From assembly GCF_002022445.1 (NCBI RefSeq), contig NZ_MUYE01000001.1, positions 1,247,501-1,311,500 of the forward strand: a stretch of 64,000 nucleotides of DNA, read 5' to 3'. A program made the translations under genes and the position numbers. Positions 1 through 8,752 of this stretch are shown here, in pieces. Below the pieces are notes generated by a model. The model did no database searches and had not been told where the DNA came from. It saw nothing but the letters and a program-made list of their open reading frames with translations. Every line of letters starts with the position of its first letter. The first letter of the stretch is position 1. Source of the stretch: Bartonella sp. AR 15-3 (GTDB lineage: Bacteria; Pseudomonadota; Alphaproteobacteria; Rhizobiales; Rhizobiaceae).

Positions 1-1605
1 GCCGAAGAACGTCATAATAAATATACCTATCCACCCTTTGATGCTTTAAGTATTTTTTCTCATGATTCGAACAATCAAATTTCTCAAACTCTCGAAAGAG
101 GACAAATTTACGGAGCAAAAATTGAAACAAAAATGACTTTACGCAGCCGTGATTTCATTATTGAGCAGATGCACTTTGATGAAACTGATATACTTACTGC
201 TGATGAAGTACAAAAAGAAGTACAAAAATCGGGATTTGCTTTGGATAAAAACAACGAGAAGCTTTCACTTCTTCCTTTTTTAGACCCAGCACAACTCGAT
301 ATTTCAACATCCTCTCTTAAAATACCGAAGATTCCTAATGTGCGCCTTGTCCAAGAAAATGTCACTATTACAGCACGCAACCATCGCATTGATCTGTCTA
401 AAAACTATGCTGAAGATATTATTCCCATTCGTAAAAAGCAAACAATCTTAGGAGCACTTCAAAAATCCGACTATCCACAAGAACAAATGGAGAAAATTGC
501 ACAAATATTAGCTGAATTGAACCGTTCAGATACACTCAAAGCAGGAAGTCTTTTACGCATTGGAATTGTTACACAACACGGTGAAGAAGATCAGCTTGTT
601 CGGGCAAGTATTTACCAAGGAATGAGTCATATTCTGACAATTGCTCTCAATGATGACAACCAATTTGTTGCAAGTACAGAACCAGAAATGTCGCATGCGC
701 TTAAAACTGCATTTCAAAATGGTCAACCTCATTCTTATGTTAATGTAACACAATTACCAACAGTTTATGATGCAATCTATCAAGCTGTTCTCAGTCATAA
801 TATGTCGCAGTCTCTTTCAAAGCACCTTATTCATTTGCTTGCAATGAATATTGATATGAAAAGCCGCATCACACCAACCGATCAGCTCGAAATATTTTAT
901 GCTCTTCCTAAACAACATACTGAAAAAAACAACAAGAGCATAAAAAGTGGCACGCAACTACAAACTGCCTCCTCTTCCATCAATAAAGATCCTGAAATCC
1001 GTTATATAAGCGCAACCTTTGGAAGTGTTACTTATAAATATTACCATTATCAATCCACAGATGGAAGTACCGATTATTATGATTCAGAAGGCAAAAGTTC
1101 AAAACCTTTTTTGCTTAGGAAGCCGACCCCTAATGGCATTTTCGGTTCGCCTTTTGGTCTACGAAAGCACCCTATTTTAGGCTATGTGCGCATGCACACA
1201 GGTGTTGATTGGGTAGCGCCAAAAGGATCGCCTATTATTGCTGTTGGAGATGGTGTGGTAACAAAAGTTGGAGTAGTAAGCGGTTATGGCAACCATACAG
1301 AGATTAAACATGCTAATGGCTATGTCAGTAGTTATTCACATCAAAATAGTTATGCTCCTGATATTAAGCCAGGTGTCAAAATAAGACAAGGACAAATTAT
1401 TGGATATGTTGGATCGACGGGTCTTGCAACCGGACCTCACTGTCATTTTGAAATTATTGTTAATGGTAAAAAAGTTGATCCTATGCGCATTCGTTTTCCT
1501 GATAGCAAATCTTTAAAAGACAAAGATCTACAAGCATTTCTGAAAGAAAAGAAAAATATTGATTCCTTAATACATAGCGTAACACAACCAGAAAATGCAT
1601 CTTAA
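1..1605 (+). CDS. M23 family metallopeptidase, 5' end outside window
   Basis: The reading frame is open from base 1, so the gene starts upstream of the window; the first internal ATG at 133 is not a convincing start. The C-terminal half is a LytM/M23 peptidase domain: the zinc-binding HxxxD motif is encoded at 1195-1209 (HTGVD) and the HxH motif at 1438-1446 (HCH). This family cuts peptide cross-links in peptidoglycan in the periplasm. The long N-terminal part is typical of envelope-associated M23 proteins and would carry the membrane anchor outside the window. A gap of 279 bases without a gene follows. The family call is firm; the substrate and whether it is an active hydrolase or a regulator of one are not known. 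Confidence 0.9.
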   Translation, partial: AEERHNKYTYPPFDALSIFSHDSNNQISQTLERGQIYGAKIETKMTLRSRDFIIEQMHFDETDILTADEVQKEVQKSGFALDKNNEKLSLLPFLDPAQLDISTSSLKIPKIPNVRLVQENVTITARNHRIDLSKNYAEDIIPIRKKQTILGALQKSDYPQEQMEKIAQILAELNRSDTLKAGSLLRIGIVTQHGEEDQLVRASIYQGMSHILTIALNDDNQFVASTEPEMSHALKTAFQNGQPHSYVNVTQLPTVYDAIYQAVLSHNMSQSLSKHLIHLLAMNIDMKSRITPTDQLEIFYALPKQHTEKNNKSIKSGTQLQTASSSINKDPEIRYISATFGSVTYKYYHYQSTDGSTDYYDSEGKSSKPFLLRKPTPNGIFGSPFGLRKHPILGYVRMHTGVDWVAPKGSPIIAVGDGVVTKVGVVSGYGNHTEIKHANGYVSSYSHQNSYAPDIKPGVKIRQGQIIGYVGSTGLATGPHCHFEIIVNGKKVDPMRIRFPDSKSLKDKDLQAFLKEKKNIDSLIHSVTQPENAS

Positions 1606-1884
1606 TTTATCCATATACCGGCAAGCTGGTACTTTTCTACTAGAGGAAATTTCTTAATCATTTAAATCAAAGATGAAGTTTAACAATATCGAACAAAAAA
1701 ATATTATAGGGATATTCCTTTAAAGGATCTCAGTTCATTTTTTACTACAAAGATTCAAGAATTCATCACAAGCCTATCGATCATGGTGAATTCTCCTGCA
1801 CTCTCCCAATTGGGGAGAAAATTTAAGTGCTTTTATAAATGAAAATTATGGTATGTTTCTCTATATTTCTTTTTAAAAAGGGTA

Positions 1885-3303
1885 TTAAAAACAGTTTGAA
1901 CGATTTTCTATGATTTTTGGCAAAGGAATTATAACTTTTGTTCCTCCTAAATTTGATGTTGCGAACAATGCTTTCTCACCGAATTGCATACAAAGCTGTT
2001 CTATAACTAAACGACCGAGTCCTGTTTTTAGTTCTGCATTTTCACTGCACATCCCTATGCCGTCATCTTCAACGACCAGTGCCATTCTTGCATTATTCTG
2101 AGGCCCACAAAAAATATAAATATTCCCACGACGTTTATCAGGGAAAGCATGCTTTAAAGCATTTGTAAGCAATTCGCCAAGAATAATTCCAAGCGTTGTA
2201 GCATCTCTTGAGGATAATCGACAATCTTTGAAATCTGTATGAATAGTGATATTTTCGCGTAATTCAAATGGTATAGCCAATTCAACATCATGCACAACTA
2301 AATTGAGAAAATCTGCCAATAATGTTGTTTCCATATCATCACTCAAACGCAAACGACGATGCGCTGCTGATATTGTTTGGATGCGATCTCGTGCTGCTCC
2401 CAAAACAGAACGAACTTCTTCATTCTTGCTTCGATTTAATTGCAAACCAAGCAAAGAAGAAACCGTACCAAGAGAATTGCCAATGCGGTGGCTAGCATCT
2501 TGTAACAACATTTCAACACGACAGCGTTCTTTTTCGGCATAATTACGAGCCTTTTCCAATTCCTGTGTTCGTTCCTTCACACGAGCTTCAAGAGCTGCAT
2601 TCTCGCTATGAAGAAGTAACTGATAGGTTTTTAAAGATCGAATATCGCATCGAAAACGGTTAATCACAAAATAGGCAGAAATAAAAGTGCTCACAACAGA
2701 AACAATTGCGGCTAAAGTCAAAGCGGCACGCATGAGTGCTATATCTTCACGTTTTTTTTGTCGTTCAATATCATCGCCATCGATAAAATTGGTCATTAAT
2801 TGAAGCAAACTAGCGACTTGATCTGTCTTAATTTCAGGAAAATCTAAGGAATGAATAGACTGATCAGAAGATTCACCAAGAGCAATCATATGTTCCTTCA
2901 TGATTGTTGTACGCGCTTTAATCTCTTTTTTAAAAGCTGTAAACCACGTATACCATTGCGAATGAGAATGAACGAGAAAGGCGATATAATTGAGAATATC
3001 ATCGAGATGAAGAACTGCTTTCTCAAAGCGGATTTTATCTTCCACCCGATGGCTTTTTTCATAGCTTTGGTTTGCTGCAGCCATATCGATTAAGCTAATA
3101 AGTGCTAAATCTGCTTGTTCACGCAATTCTGAGCTTGTATCCAACTGTGAGATTTCCTGATCAACAGCGTTAGATAACAAAATAATAAAGGTCGAAGCCA
3201 AAAGAGCCATAAAAAGAGAAACAATAATTGCTCCCCACCGCCAACGTGATGTTGTTGAGGCAGAAATGGGTATTTTAGAAGACAAATTTGCCTTTTTTAT
3301 CAT
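1885..3303 (-). CDS. Membrane sensor histidine kinase (HisKA_2/HATPase), general stress response locus
   Basis: 472 residues. A membrane segment near residues 25-45 and another near 190-212 enclose a periplasmic sensor region of about 145 residues (CHASE3-like size). A coiled coil leads to a HisKA_2-type H-box (DASHRIGNSLG, about residue 271) and a HATPase domain with N-box (GELLTNALKHAF) and DDGIGM motif. In Alphaproteobacteria such kinases phosphorylate PhyR. It is the last gene on the minus strand after ecfG, separated by about 220 bases, so it may have its own promoter. The start has a fair ribosome site (GGTAAG) just upstream. The signal sensed is not visible from sequence. Confidence 0.88.
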   Translation of the reverse strand: MIKKANLSSKIPISASTTSRWRWGAIIVSLFMALLASTFIILLSNAVDQEISQLDTSSELREQADLALISLIDMAAANQSYEKSHRVEDKIRFEKAVLHLDDILNYIAFLVHSHSQWYTWFTAFKKEIKARTTIMKEHMIALGESSDQSIHSLDFPEIKTDQVASLLQLMTNFIDGDDIERQKKREDIALMRAALTLAAIVSVVSTFISAYFVINRFRCDIRSLKTYQLLLHSENAALEARVKERTQELEKARNYAEKERCRVEMLLQDASHRIGNSLGTVSSLLGLQLNRSKNEEVRSVLGAARDRIQTISAAHRRLRLSDDMETTLLADFLNLVVHDVELAIPFELRENITIHTDFKDCRLSSRDATTLGIILGELLTNALKHAFPDKRRGNIYIFCGPQNNARMALVVEDDGIGMCSENAELKTGLGRLVIEQLCMQFGEKALFATSNLGGTKVIIPLPKIIENRSNCF

Positions 3304-3523
3304 GTACTTACCATCAATGAACCCAAAAATCAGGACTCTTCTTTTTAGAGAAAAATTATTTTATTTCTTTAAGAGTAAAGAAAGATAATTATTTTCCATA
3401 TCCTCGTTTTTTCTCTTGTCCCTAAAAGACTAGGCAAAAGGCTCTATACATTCCCACAATTTTGATACCTCTATAGCTATGACAAAAATAAAACTGTGTT
3501 CTCACCCACTATTATTCGTTCTC

Positions 3524-4078
3524 CTAATCACTAAAAGAACATAAGATACTTCCAGCCGAATAAAGATCCGGACCATAATCAGTATAACTATCAACTTCGA
3601 GAAGCTTCTGCAAACGATTGCGTGCACGGCTTACACGGCTTTTAACCGTTCCAACAGCGCAATTGCAAATAGCTGCTGCATCTTCATAAGAAAAACCAGA
3701 TGCACCAATTAAAATGATTGCTTCTCTTTGTTGAGCTGATAATGTGTTTAAAGCTTTCTTAAAGTCATGCAAATCGAGCATCCCGTATTGAGAAGGATGA
3801 ATAGCCATATTTTGAGTGAAAACGCCATCACTATCTTGCACTTCTCTTCCTCTCTTCCGCATTTGACTATAAAATTCATTGCGCAAAATCGTAAAAAGCC
3901 ACGCCTTTATATTAGTTCCTATTTCAAAACTGTCTTGATTAGCCCATGCCTTCATAAGGGTATCTTGTACCAAATCCTCGGCTTTATCATGCTTGCCACT
4001 TAAAGAAACAGCAAAAGCACGCAAAGCTGGTAAAACGAAAAGCAATGCTTGTTTAAAATCTTTTGAGCACTGTGTCAT
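3524..4078 (-). CDS. ecfG: ECF sigma factor of the general stress response (EcfG/RpoE-like)
   Basis: 184 residues with sigma-70 region 2 (residues about 20-85, DLVQDTLMKAW core) and region 4 (about 110-165, helix-turn-helix with SYEDAAAICNCAVGTVKSRVSRAR). This is the ECF15/EcfG group that directs RNA polymerase to GGAAC / CGTT promoters in stress. The identification is strengthened by the neighbours: NepR directly upstream with an ATGA overlap (4075-4078) and PhyR on the opposite strand. In this pathway NepR holds the sigma factor inactive until phosphorylated PhyR takes NepR away. A short C-terminal tail follows region 4. Confidence 0.92.
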   Translation of the reverse strand: MTQCSKDFKQALLFVLPALRAFAVSLSGKHDKAEDLVQDTLMKAWANQDSFEIGTNIKAWLFTILRNEFYSQMRKRGREVQDSDGVFTQNMAIHPSQYGMLDLHDFKKALNTLSAQQREAIILIGASGFSYEDAAAICNCAVGTVKSRVSRARNRLQKLLEVDSYTDYGPDLYSAGSILCSFSD

Positions 4079-4290
4079 AAGAGATCAAACCTTTTTTCTT
4101 CAGAACGAAGACTATCTTTTTCTGCCTGCTCTAATTTGTCCAAAAGCTCCAGCAAATGTAAAGGAAGTGGTTCTTCTTGAATTCGCATATAAAATTGACG
4201 CAATTTCAGTGCTATTTCACTATTTGCGCCAAGAAGATCATCTTCAAACGTAAAATAATCGGTGAGATTTTTTTCACCAAAGTTGTTCAT
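4075..4290 (-). CDS. nepR: Anti-sigma factor NepR
   Basis: 71 residues. The core LRQFYMRIQEEPLPLHLLELLDKLEQA is the conserved two-helix NepR segment that binds either EcfG or the sigma-like domain of PhyR. The gene overlaps ecfG by four bases (ATGA), which suggests translational coupling and a fixed ratio of sigma to anti-sigma. It is divergent from phyR, leaving a 164-base shared promoter region. Length and layout match the family in Rhizobiales. Confidence 0.9.
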   Translation of the reverse strand: MNNFGEKNLTDYFTFEDDLLGANSEIALKLRQFYMRIQEEPLPLHLLELLDKLEQAEKDSLRSEEKRFDLL

Positions 4291-4368
4291 TTTTTAGCCT
4301 CTCAACCCATATAGTAGTAAAAGAATATTTTTTCTCTTTAAAGTTGTAAATATAGTCCCTCTTAAAAA

Positions 4369-4391
4369 GTTCCATACTGAAAGCAGGAACT
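4369..4391. promoter_or_regulatory. Divergent GGAAC -35 elements between nepR and phyR
   Basis: GGAAC occurs on the minus strand at 4373-4369 facing nepR-ecfG and on the plus strand at 4387-4391 facing phyR. Each is followed by a T-run, as is common in EcfG-type promoters. Clear CGTT -10 boxes at the usual 16-17 base spacing are not present, so either the -10 is degenerate or only part of this is functional. Autoregulation of this locus by EcfG is known in related bacteria. Confidence 0.4.
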
Positions 4392-4454
4392 TTTTTATCC
4401 AAAAGGGATTTCGAAAAAATAAAGTGCTTTCATAAGCTGAAGGAGTTATAAATC

Positions 4455-5249
4455 ATGTCCCTATCACAACGCATTGCCCCTCACCTTCCTTATCTTAGAC
4501 GTTTTGCCCGATCCATCACAGGGAGCCAAACTTCTGGGGATGCCTATGTTGCTGCCATGTTAGAGGCGCTCATTGTTGATTTTTCGATTTTCCCCCAAAC
4601 CTCCAGTGATCGCATTGGAACTTATCAACTCTTCTGTCATCTTTTTGATCAAACGACACCTAATATTGCTGAACCATTGCCACAATTTGGTTTTGAGCAA
4701 AAAGCAAACGCTCAATTATCCTATCTCACTCCTCGTGCACGACAAGCCTTCTTGCTCATTGCTGTTGAAGGATTTAATGAAAGTGAAGCAGGAGAAATCA
4801 TGAAAATTGATACACAAAAGTTTCATGAGCTCCTTAGCCAAGCCTCTTTTGATATTTCTCAACAAATTGCGACACAAGTAATGATTATTGAAGATGAGCC
4901 TCTGATTGCCATGGATATTGAGCAAATGGTGGAAAGCCTTGGACATAAAGTGATAGGAATTGCACGAACATATGATGAAGCTATTGTCATGTATCATCAG
5001 AAAAAGCCACGCCTCATTTTAGCTGATATTCAATTAGCCGATAACAGTTCTGGTATTGATGCAGTCAACGATATTTTAAAAAATGATTGTATCCCAGTGA
5101 TCTTTATTACAGCTTTTCCTGAAAGATTGCTCACTGGAGAGCGTCCGGAACCAACTTTTTTGGTCACCAAACCCTTTAATCCTGATATGGTCAAAGCCCT
5201 TATCTCGCAAGCTTTATTTTTTCAAGAGAATGCTTCTAAAGCCGCCTAA
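4455..5249 (+). CDS. phyR: Response regulator PhyR (sigma-like anti-anti-sigma protein)
   Basis: 264 residues. The N-terminal 135 residues resemble an ECF sigma factor (regions 2 and 4, for example YLTPRARQAFLLIAVEGF) but cannot direct transcription; the C-terminal receiver domain starts at about residue 142 with the acidic pocket EDE (146-148), the phosphate acceptor Asp191 (ADIQL) and Lys239 (TKPF). When phosphorylated, PhyR binds NepR and frees EcfG. The start has a good ribosome site (GAAGGAG, about 9 bases upstream). It is followed after 9 bases by a second sensor kinase, probably its partner. Confidence 0.93.
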   Translation: MSLSQRIAPHLPYLRRFARSITGSQTSGDAYVAAMLEALIVDFSIFPQTSSDRIGTYQLFCHLFDQTTPNIAEPLPQFGFEQKANAQLSYLTPRARQAFLLIAVEGFNESEAGEIMKIDTQKFHELLSQASFDISQQIATQVMIIEDEPLIAMDIEQMVESLGHKVIGIARTYDEAIVMYHQKKPRLILADIQLADNSSGIDAVNDILKNDCIPVIFITAFPERLLTGERPEPTFLVTKPFNPDMVKALISQALFFQENASKAA

Positions 5250-5258
5250 CAGAAGGTA

Positions 5259-6278
5259 ATGATTATGTTCGTTTCCCCTGTTTCTACCACATCCATAGAT
5301 AGATCACATCTCAGCGCTTTAATGCAAGCAATCCGTGGTGCTAATATTTGCGTTTTATATCAAACAACAAATCTGATCTATTTATGGGCAGAAAATCTGC
5401 CTCAACTTTTGCAAGCAAAATGGCGGGTTGGATGTCGTGACAGCGATTTTTTCTCAATCGATCTTGCGGATAATATGGAAACCATCAAGCTGCAAGTTTT
5501 GTCAACAGGCAAAACACAAACTATTGAAGCACGATTTGAAGATACGTCCAAACAAACTATTTGGTATAAATTTTCTATTGATTGTCACCGAAATGAAAAC
5601 GGAAAAATCATTGGCATCATCACCACGGGCGTTGATATTTCAGGTCTACGCCGTCGCGAACAAGTGCTTAAAATATTACTGCGGGAAGTAAGCCATCGCT
5701 CTAAAAATCTCTTAGCAATCGTCCAAAGTATTGCAACCCAAACTGCCCGTTATACAGAATCACTGCAGACCTTTTTACGAAAATTTCAGGGACGTCTTTA
5801 TTCCCTTTCCCATTCTCAAGATCTGATTACTGACTCTGACTGGCGTGGTGCTCAATTTCATGAATTAGTACAAACACAAATTTTAAACTATTTAGTGAAA
5901 GAAAAAGAGCGTTTTTCAATCAAGGGTGTAGATCCTTATCTTTTCCCAAACGCAGTTTTGCATATTGGTTTAGCTTTTCATGAATTAATTATTAATTCTC
6001 TCTCTTTTGGTGCTTTATCACAAGAAGAAGGGACTGTTTCTATTACTTGCACAGTCAGCACAATAAGCCAAGGAAAAACAGAACTTTTTATCACATGGAG
6101 TGAAGAATTTAAAAAGAAAATCTTTCTTCCCGCACATAAGAAAGCCTGTTTTGGAAATACCGTTTTAGACAAAATTGTTCCCATTGCAGTTGATGGTTCG
6201 GCTTTTTTAAAATTAACAGAAGAAAGAATGATTTATTGTTTATCTGTTTCTAACAATTATTTCGATATTTTGTCTTAG
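5259..6278 (+). CDS. PAS-HWE family sensor histidine kinase
   Basis: 339 residues, no membrane segment. An N-terminal PAS-like domain (about 15-125) is followed by an HWE-family H-box (REVSHRSKNLLAIVQS, about 145), an N-box of the HWE type (FHELIINSLSFGALS) and a WSE motif. The glycine-rich ATP lid is poor: the place of the usual GFG motif reads ACFGNTVL and no DxG box is seen, so ATP binding may be weak or the protein may act as a modulator. It lies 9 bases after phyR and is almost certainly co-transcribed, so PhyR is the likely phosphorylation target. Starts at 5259 or 5265 share the same AGAAGG ribosome site. Confidence 0.85.
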   Translation: MIMFVSPVSTTSIDRSHLSALMQAIRGANICVLYQTTNLIYLWAENLPQLLQAKWRVGCRDSDFFSIDLADNMETIKLQVLSTGKTQTIEARFEDTSKQTIWYKFSIDCHRNENGKIIGIITTGVDISGLRRREQVLKILLREVSHRSKNLLAIVQSIATQTARYTESLQTFLRKFQGRLYSLSHSQDLITDSDWRGAQFHELVQTQILNYLVKEKERFSIKGVDPYLFPNAVLHIGLAFHELIINSLSFGALSQEEGTVSITCTVSTISQGKTELFITWSEEFKKKIFLPAHKKACFGNTVLDKIVPIAVDGSAFLKLTEERMIYCLSVSNNYFDILS

Positions 6279-6503
6279 ACAAGAATAAAGCGATCTGAGC
6301 ACGCGGCTAAGAATAAAGTAATCCGAGCAACAGGGGATTTACATTCCTAGCTTATCGAAGCTTGATGTTTTTGCTTTTTTTCCTCCTACGACAGCGAGAT
6401 AGAGTATTCTTCTGGAACGAAAACCCTTTGAGATTATTTAGAAGCCAGAGGCTCCACCTCTCAGACGACTTCTTAACGATCTATATTTTAGGATAAGTAT
6501 AAT
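6279..6503. other. Intergenic stretch with a short imperfect direct repeat
   Basis: After the kinase, two near copies of a 22-base segment (AAGAATAAAG..ATC.GAGCA) lie at about 6282-6303 and 6308-6330. The rest is unremarkable AT-rich DNA that must hold the promoter of the following small gene. Confidence 0.5.
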
Positions 6504-6797
6504 ATGAATCCTGTTATTGCTGTTCTTCTACTGGTTTCATGCACAGATGATTTTAACAGTTGTTATTCCAATAACACCATGGTTAAAATTTATCCGACCA
6601 TACAAATATGTGAGCAAAAAATTATGCCTTTAGTTAAAAAATTCACCTCTTATGGAGAACAAATCTTCGCTCAATGCACAAATATTTCTGCCAACGAACG
6701 AGAAAAAGAAGTAACCCTTATCTGGTCTGTAACAAACAAAGGCAATTTTTTCCTGAAAAAACAAAATACTGATGATACCGTGCGCAAAGCATTATAA
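6504..6797 (+). CDS. Small conserved hypothetical protein with cysteines
   Basis: 97 residues beginning with a short hydrophobic segment and then CTDDFNSC, which may pair with cysteines at about 36 and 55. The pattern of a hydrophobic N-terminus followed by C-x6-C and spaced cysteines resembles small rhizobial hypothetical proteins. No lipobox is obvious and the hydrophobic stretch is short, so export is uncertain. A weak ribosome site (AGGATAAG) lies upstream. Function unknown. Confidence 0.6.
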   Translation: MNPVIAVLLLVSCTDDFNSCYSNNTMVKIYPTIQICEQKIMPLVKKFTSYGEQIFAQCTNISANEREKEVTLIWSVTNKGNFFLKKQNTDDTVRKAL

Positions 6798-6910
6798 CTA
6801 AAATGTGCAAAACTATTCTCTCCTACAAGGATCTTCCCATTGAATGAAAATAATTAAAAGTATACATTTGGTTTGATTTGCAAGAACTCAATAATAGTGA
6901 GGCATAAACA

Positions 6911-7330
6911 ATGTATGATTCCGAAGCTCAGTACAGTGAGCCCTGCATTCTTCCGCAAAACATACCATTAGATCCTGCCGTGGAAAAGGTGAGAAAAAAA
7001 TTGATGCGTTTGATGATTATTTCCATCACTATCACACTTTTGTTAATTCTTGCTGTCTTTGCTGGAGTAATTTATAAAATCATCAAACCTGAGACAACAC
7101 GAAAATTAGCCCATCCCTTATCTTCTTCAGTGCCTCATCATATTTTGTCTTTGCCGCCAAAAACGCAAGTTTTATCGCAAAGCCTCTCTCAACAGAATAT
7201 TGTCTTGAGACTTTTAACCCCAGAAGGACAAACAAAATTTATGATTTATAATTACCATACCGGTGAGCTTCTTTCGGTTTTTTCTATCAACATTACAGAA
7301 GGAACGACGGCTCTTAGCTCTTCTTTATAA
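6911..7330 (+). CDS. Single-span membrane protein (DUF6476-like)
   Basis: 139 residues. A conserved-looking lead (PLDPAVEKVRKKLMRLM) precedes one strong membrane helix at about 34-56 (IISITITLLLILAVFAGVIYKI); the rest is probably periplasmic and ends without known motifs. This arrangement is like DUF6476 proteins of Rhizobiales, whose role is unknown. It is convergent with the DUF4167 gene; the short gap 7331-7389 holds a small AAACAT/ATGTTT hairpin but no clear terminator. Confidence 0.7.
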   Translation: MYDSEAQYSEPCILPQNIPLDPAVEKVRKKLMRLMIISITITLLLILAVFAGVIYKIIKPETTRKLAHPLSSSVPHHILSLPPKTQVLSQSLSQQNIVLRLLTPEGQTKFMIYNYHTGELLSVFSINITEGTTALSSSL

Positions 7331-7389
7331 TCAATCAAAGAATAATAATAAAAATATCATCTTCTAAAATGAATAAACATCTTAAATGT

Positions 7390-8109
7390 TTAAGTATTTT
7401 CTTCCGATGAAGAAGAAGACATTATCTGACGCCGACGTGTTTTTTTTTGCTCCTTTTCGTTTAACAAAGGCAGAGGCACAATTTTTTCTGCTGATGTCAG
7501 CGTTTCTCCAGCAACATCTGAAACAACCGTTGATTTTTTAGAGGATAATGTTTCTGAAACACGTATTTTACGACGACGTGTAAGACGGCGGGGTTGTTTG
7601 GGAGCTTCAGCTCCTTCTTCAACAGTTTGCTGCTCTTGCTGTTCAGCTTTATCGGCTTGCAAATTCTCATTTAATGCATCCGATGTATACTTTTCTTTTC
7701 CTTGTTTTTTTCGCCCAATACCATTTTTTGATGTTTGTTCTTGCAACGATGATCTCTCATTGTTATTGTCTTCTCTTGTATTTTCTTCAGCGCTTGTTTC
7801 TTCGCATTCCTGCTCGTTATTTTCATCACGTTTATGAGAGTAAGACACTTGATCAGTAGCTGCTAAAATAATACGCAAATAATGTTCAGCATGCTGCAAA
7901 TAATTCTCAGACATAACACGATCACCCGCTCCTTGCGCATCACGTGCAAGACTTATGTATTTATCAGCGACCTGCTGAGCATTTCCACGAATTTTAATAT
8001 CTGGCCCGTTGCTTTCATAATTACGAGACAACGGATTAGGACCGCGACGATTATTATTATTGCCATTGTTATTGCGACTGCGTACGCGTCTATTCTGCTG
8101 TGGCCTCAT
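7390..8109 (-). CDS. DUF4167 domain protein
   Basis: 239 residues. The N-terminal 85 residues are the DUF4167 domain: an Arg/Asn-rich lead (RRVRSRNNNGNNNNRRGPN) followed by the conserved helix AQQVADKYISLARDAQGAGDRVMSENYLQHAEHY. The remainder is low-complexity, rich in Glu, Gln and Arg, with basic patches (RRLTRRRKIR) that suggest nucleic-acid binding. In other alphaproteobacteria this gene usually follows prfA-prmC; those genes are not next to it here. Function not established. Confidence 0.88.
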   Translation of the reverse strand: MRPQQNRRVRSRNNNGNNNNRRGPNPLSRNYESNGPDIKIRGNAQQVADKYISLARDAQGAGDRVMSENYLQHAEHYLRIILAATDQVSYSHKRDENNEQECEETSAEENTREDNNNERSSLQEQTSKNGIGRKKQGKEKYTSDALNENLQADKAEQQEQQTVEEGAEAPKQPRRLTRRRKIRVSETLSSKKSTVVSDVAGETLTSAEKIVPLPLLNEKEQKKTRRRQIMSSSSSEENT

Positions 8110-8752
8110 ATTTATCCCTTTTGGATTGTATTTCTCTTTAAATTCTCTCTCGCTGCATTACTTTTATAATGCTAATCACTTCCAAAATTTAGTTATTGAA
8201 CCATTCCCGTTTCACTTAACCTAAACGACATCTCTTGGTTTCTTAATAAAAGTATATATTTTGAAATATTACAAAAAAATAGTACGGAATACTTAACCCC
8301 AAAATTTTCTATCTCTCCGCTAATAAGCAGAAACCTAGAGATGTTCACAGAAAATGCCAAGTGTTTTTTTCAAATAAATCATAATTACATTAAAAAAAAT
8401 CATTATATTGTCGAAAAACAACACAAAAGTGCAAATATACACACATCTATTGTGAGTTTAAAAGAATATGTTCTCTTTTTAAATCCATTTTTTCGCATCT
8501 AAACGCTGCTTCATTCTTTAACATTATGAAACACATATCAGTAAAAAAACATTCTCCCCCTTCGAAAAATATTCCATTATTCATACTTTCGAATGAAACA
8601 ATTTCGTTCAAAAAGTTCGTACTGACAATCCCTAAAAGTAGAAAAAAGTTCCATTTCCCACAAAAAATAAATTAAGTCATTTTAAAAATGGTAATCGTAA
8701 GCTTTTTATAAGTAAAGAGAGATTATAAGTAAAATACAAAGAGGGATATCAC
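8110..8752. other. Long AT-rich intergenic region
   Basis: 643 bases between divergently transcribed DUF4167 and FdhE-like genes. It is very AT-rich with many stop codons in all frames. I see no RNA gene, repeat or convincing promoter. Confidence 0.5.
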
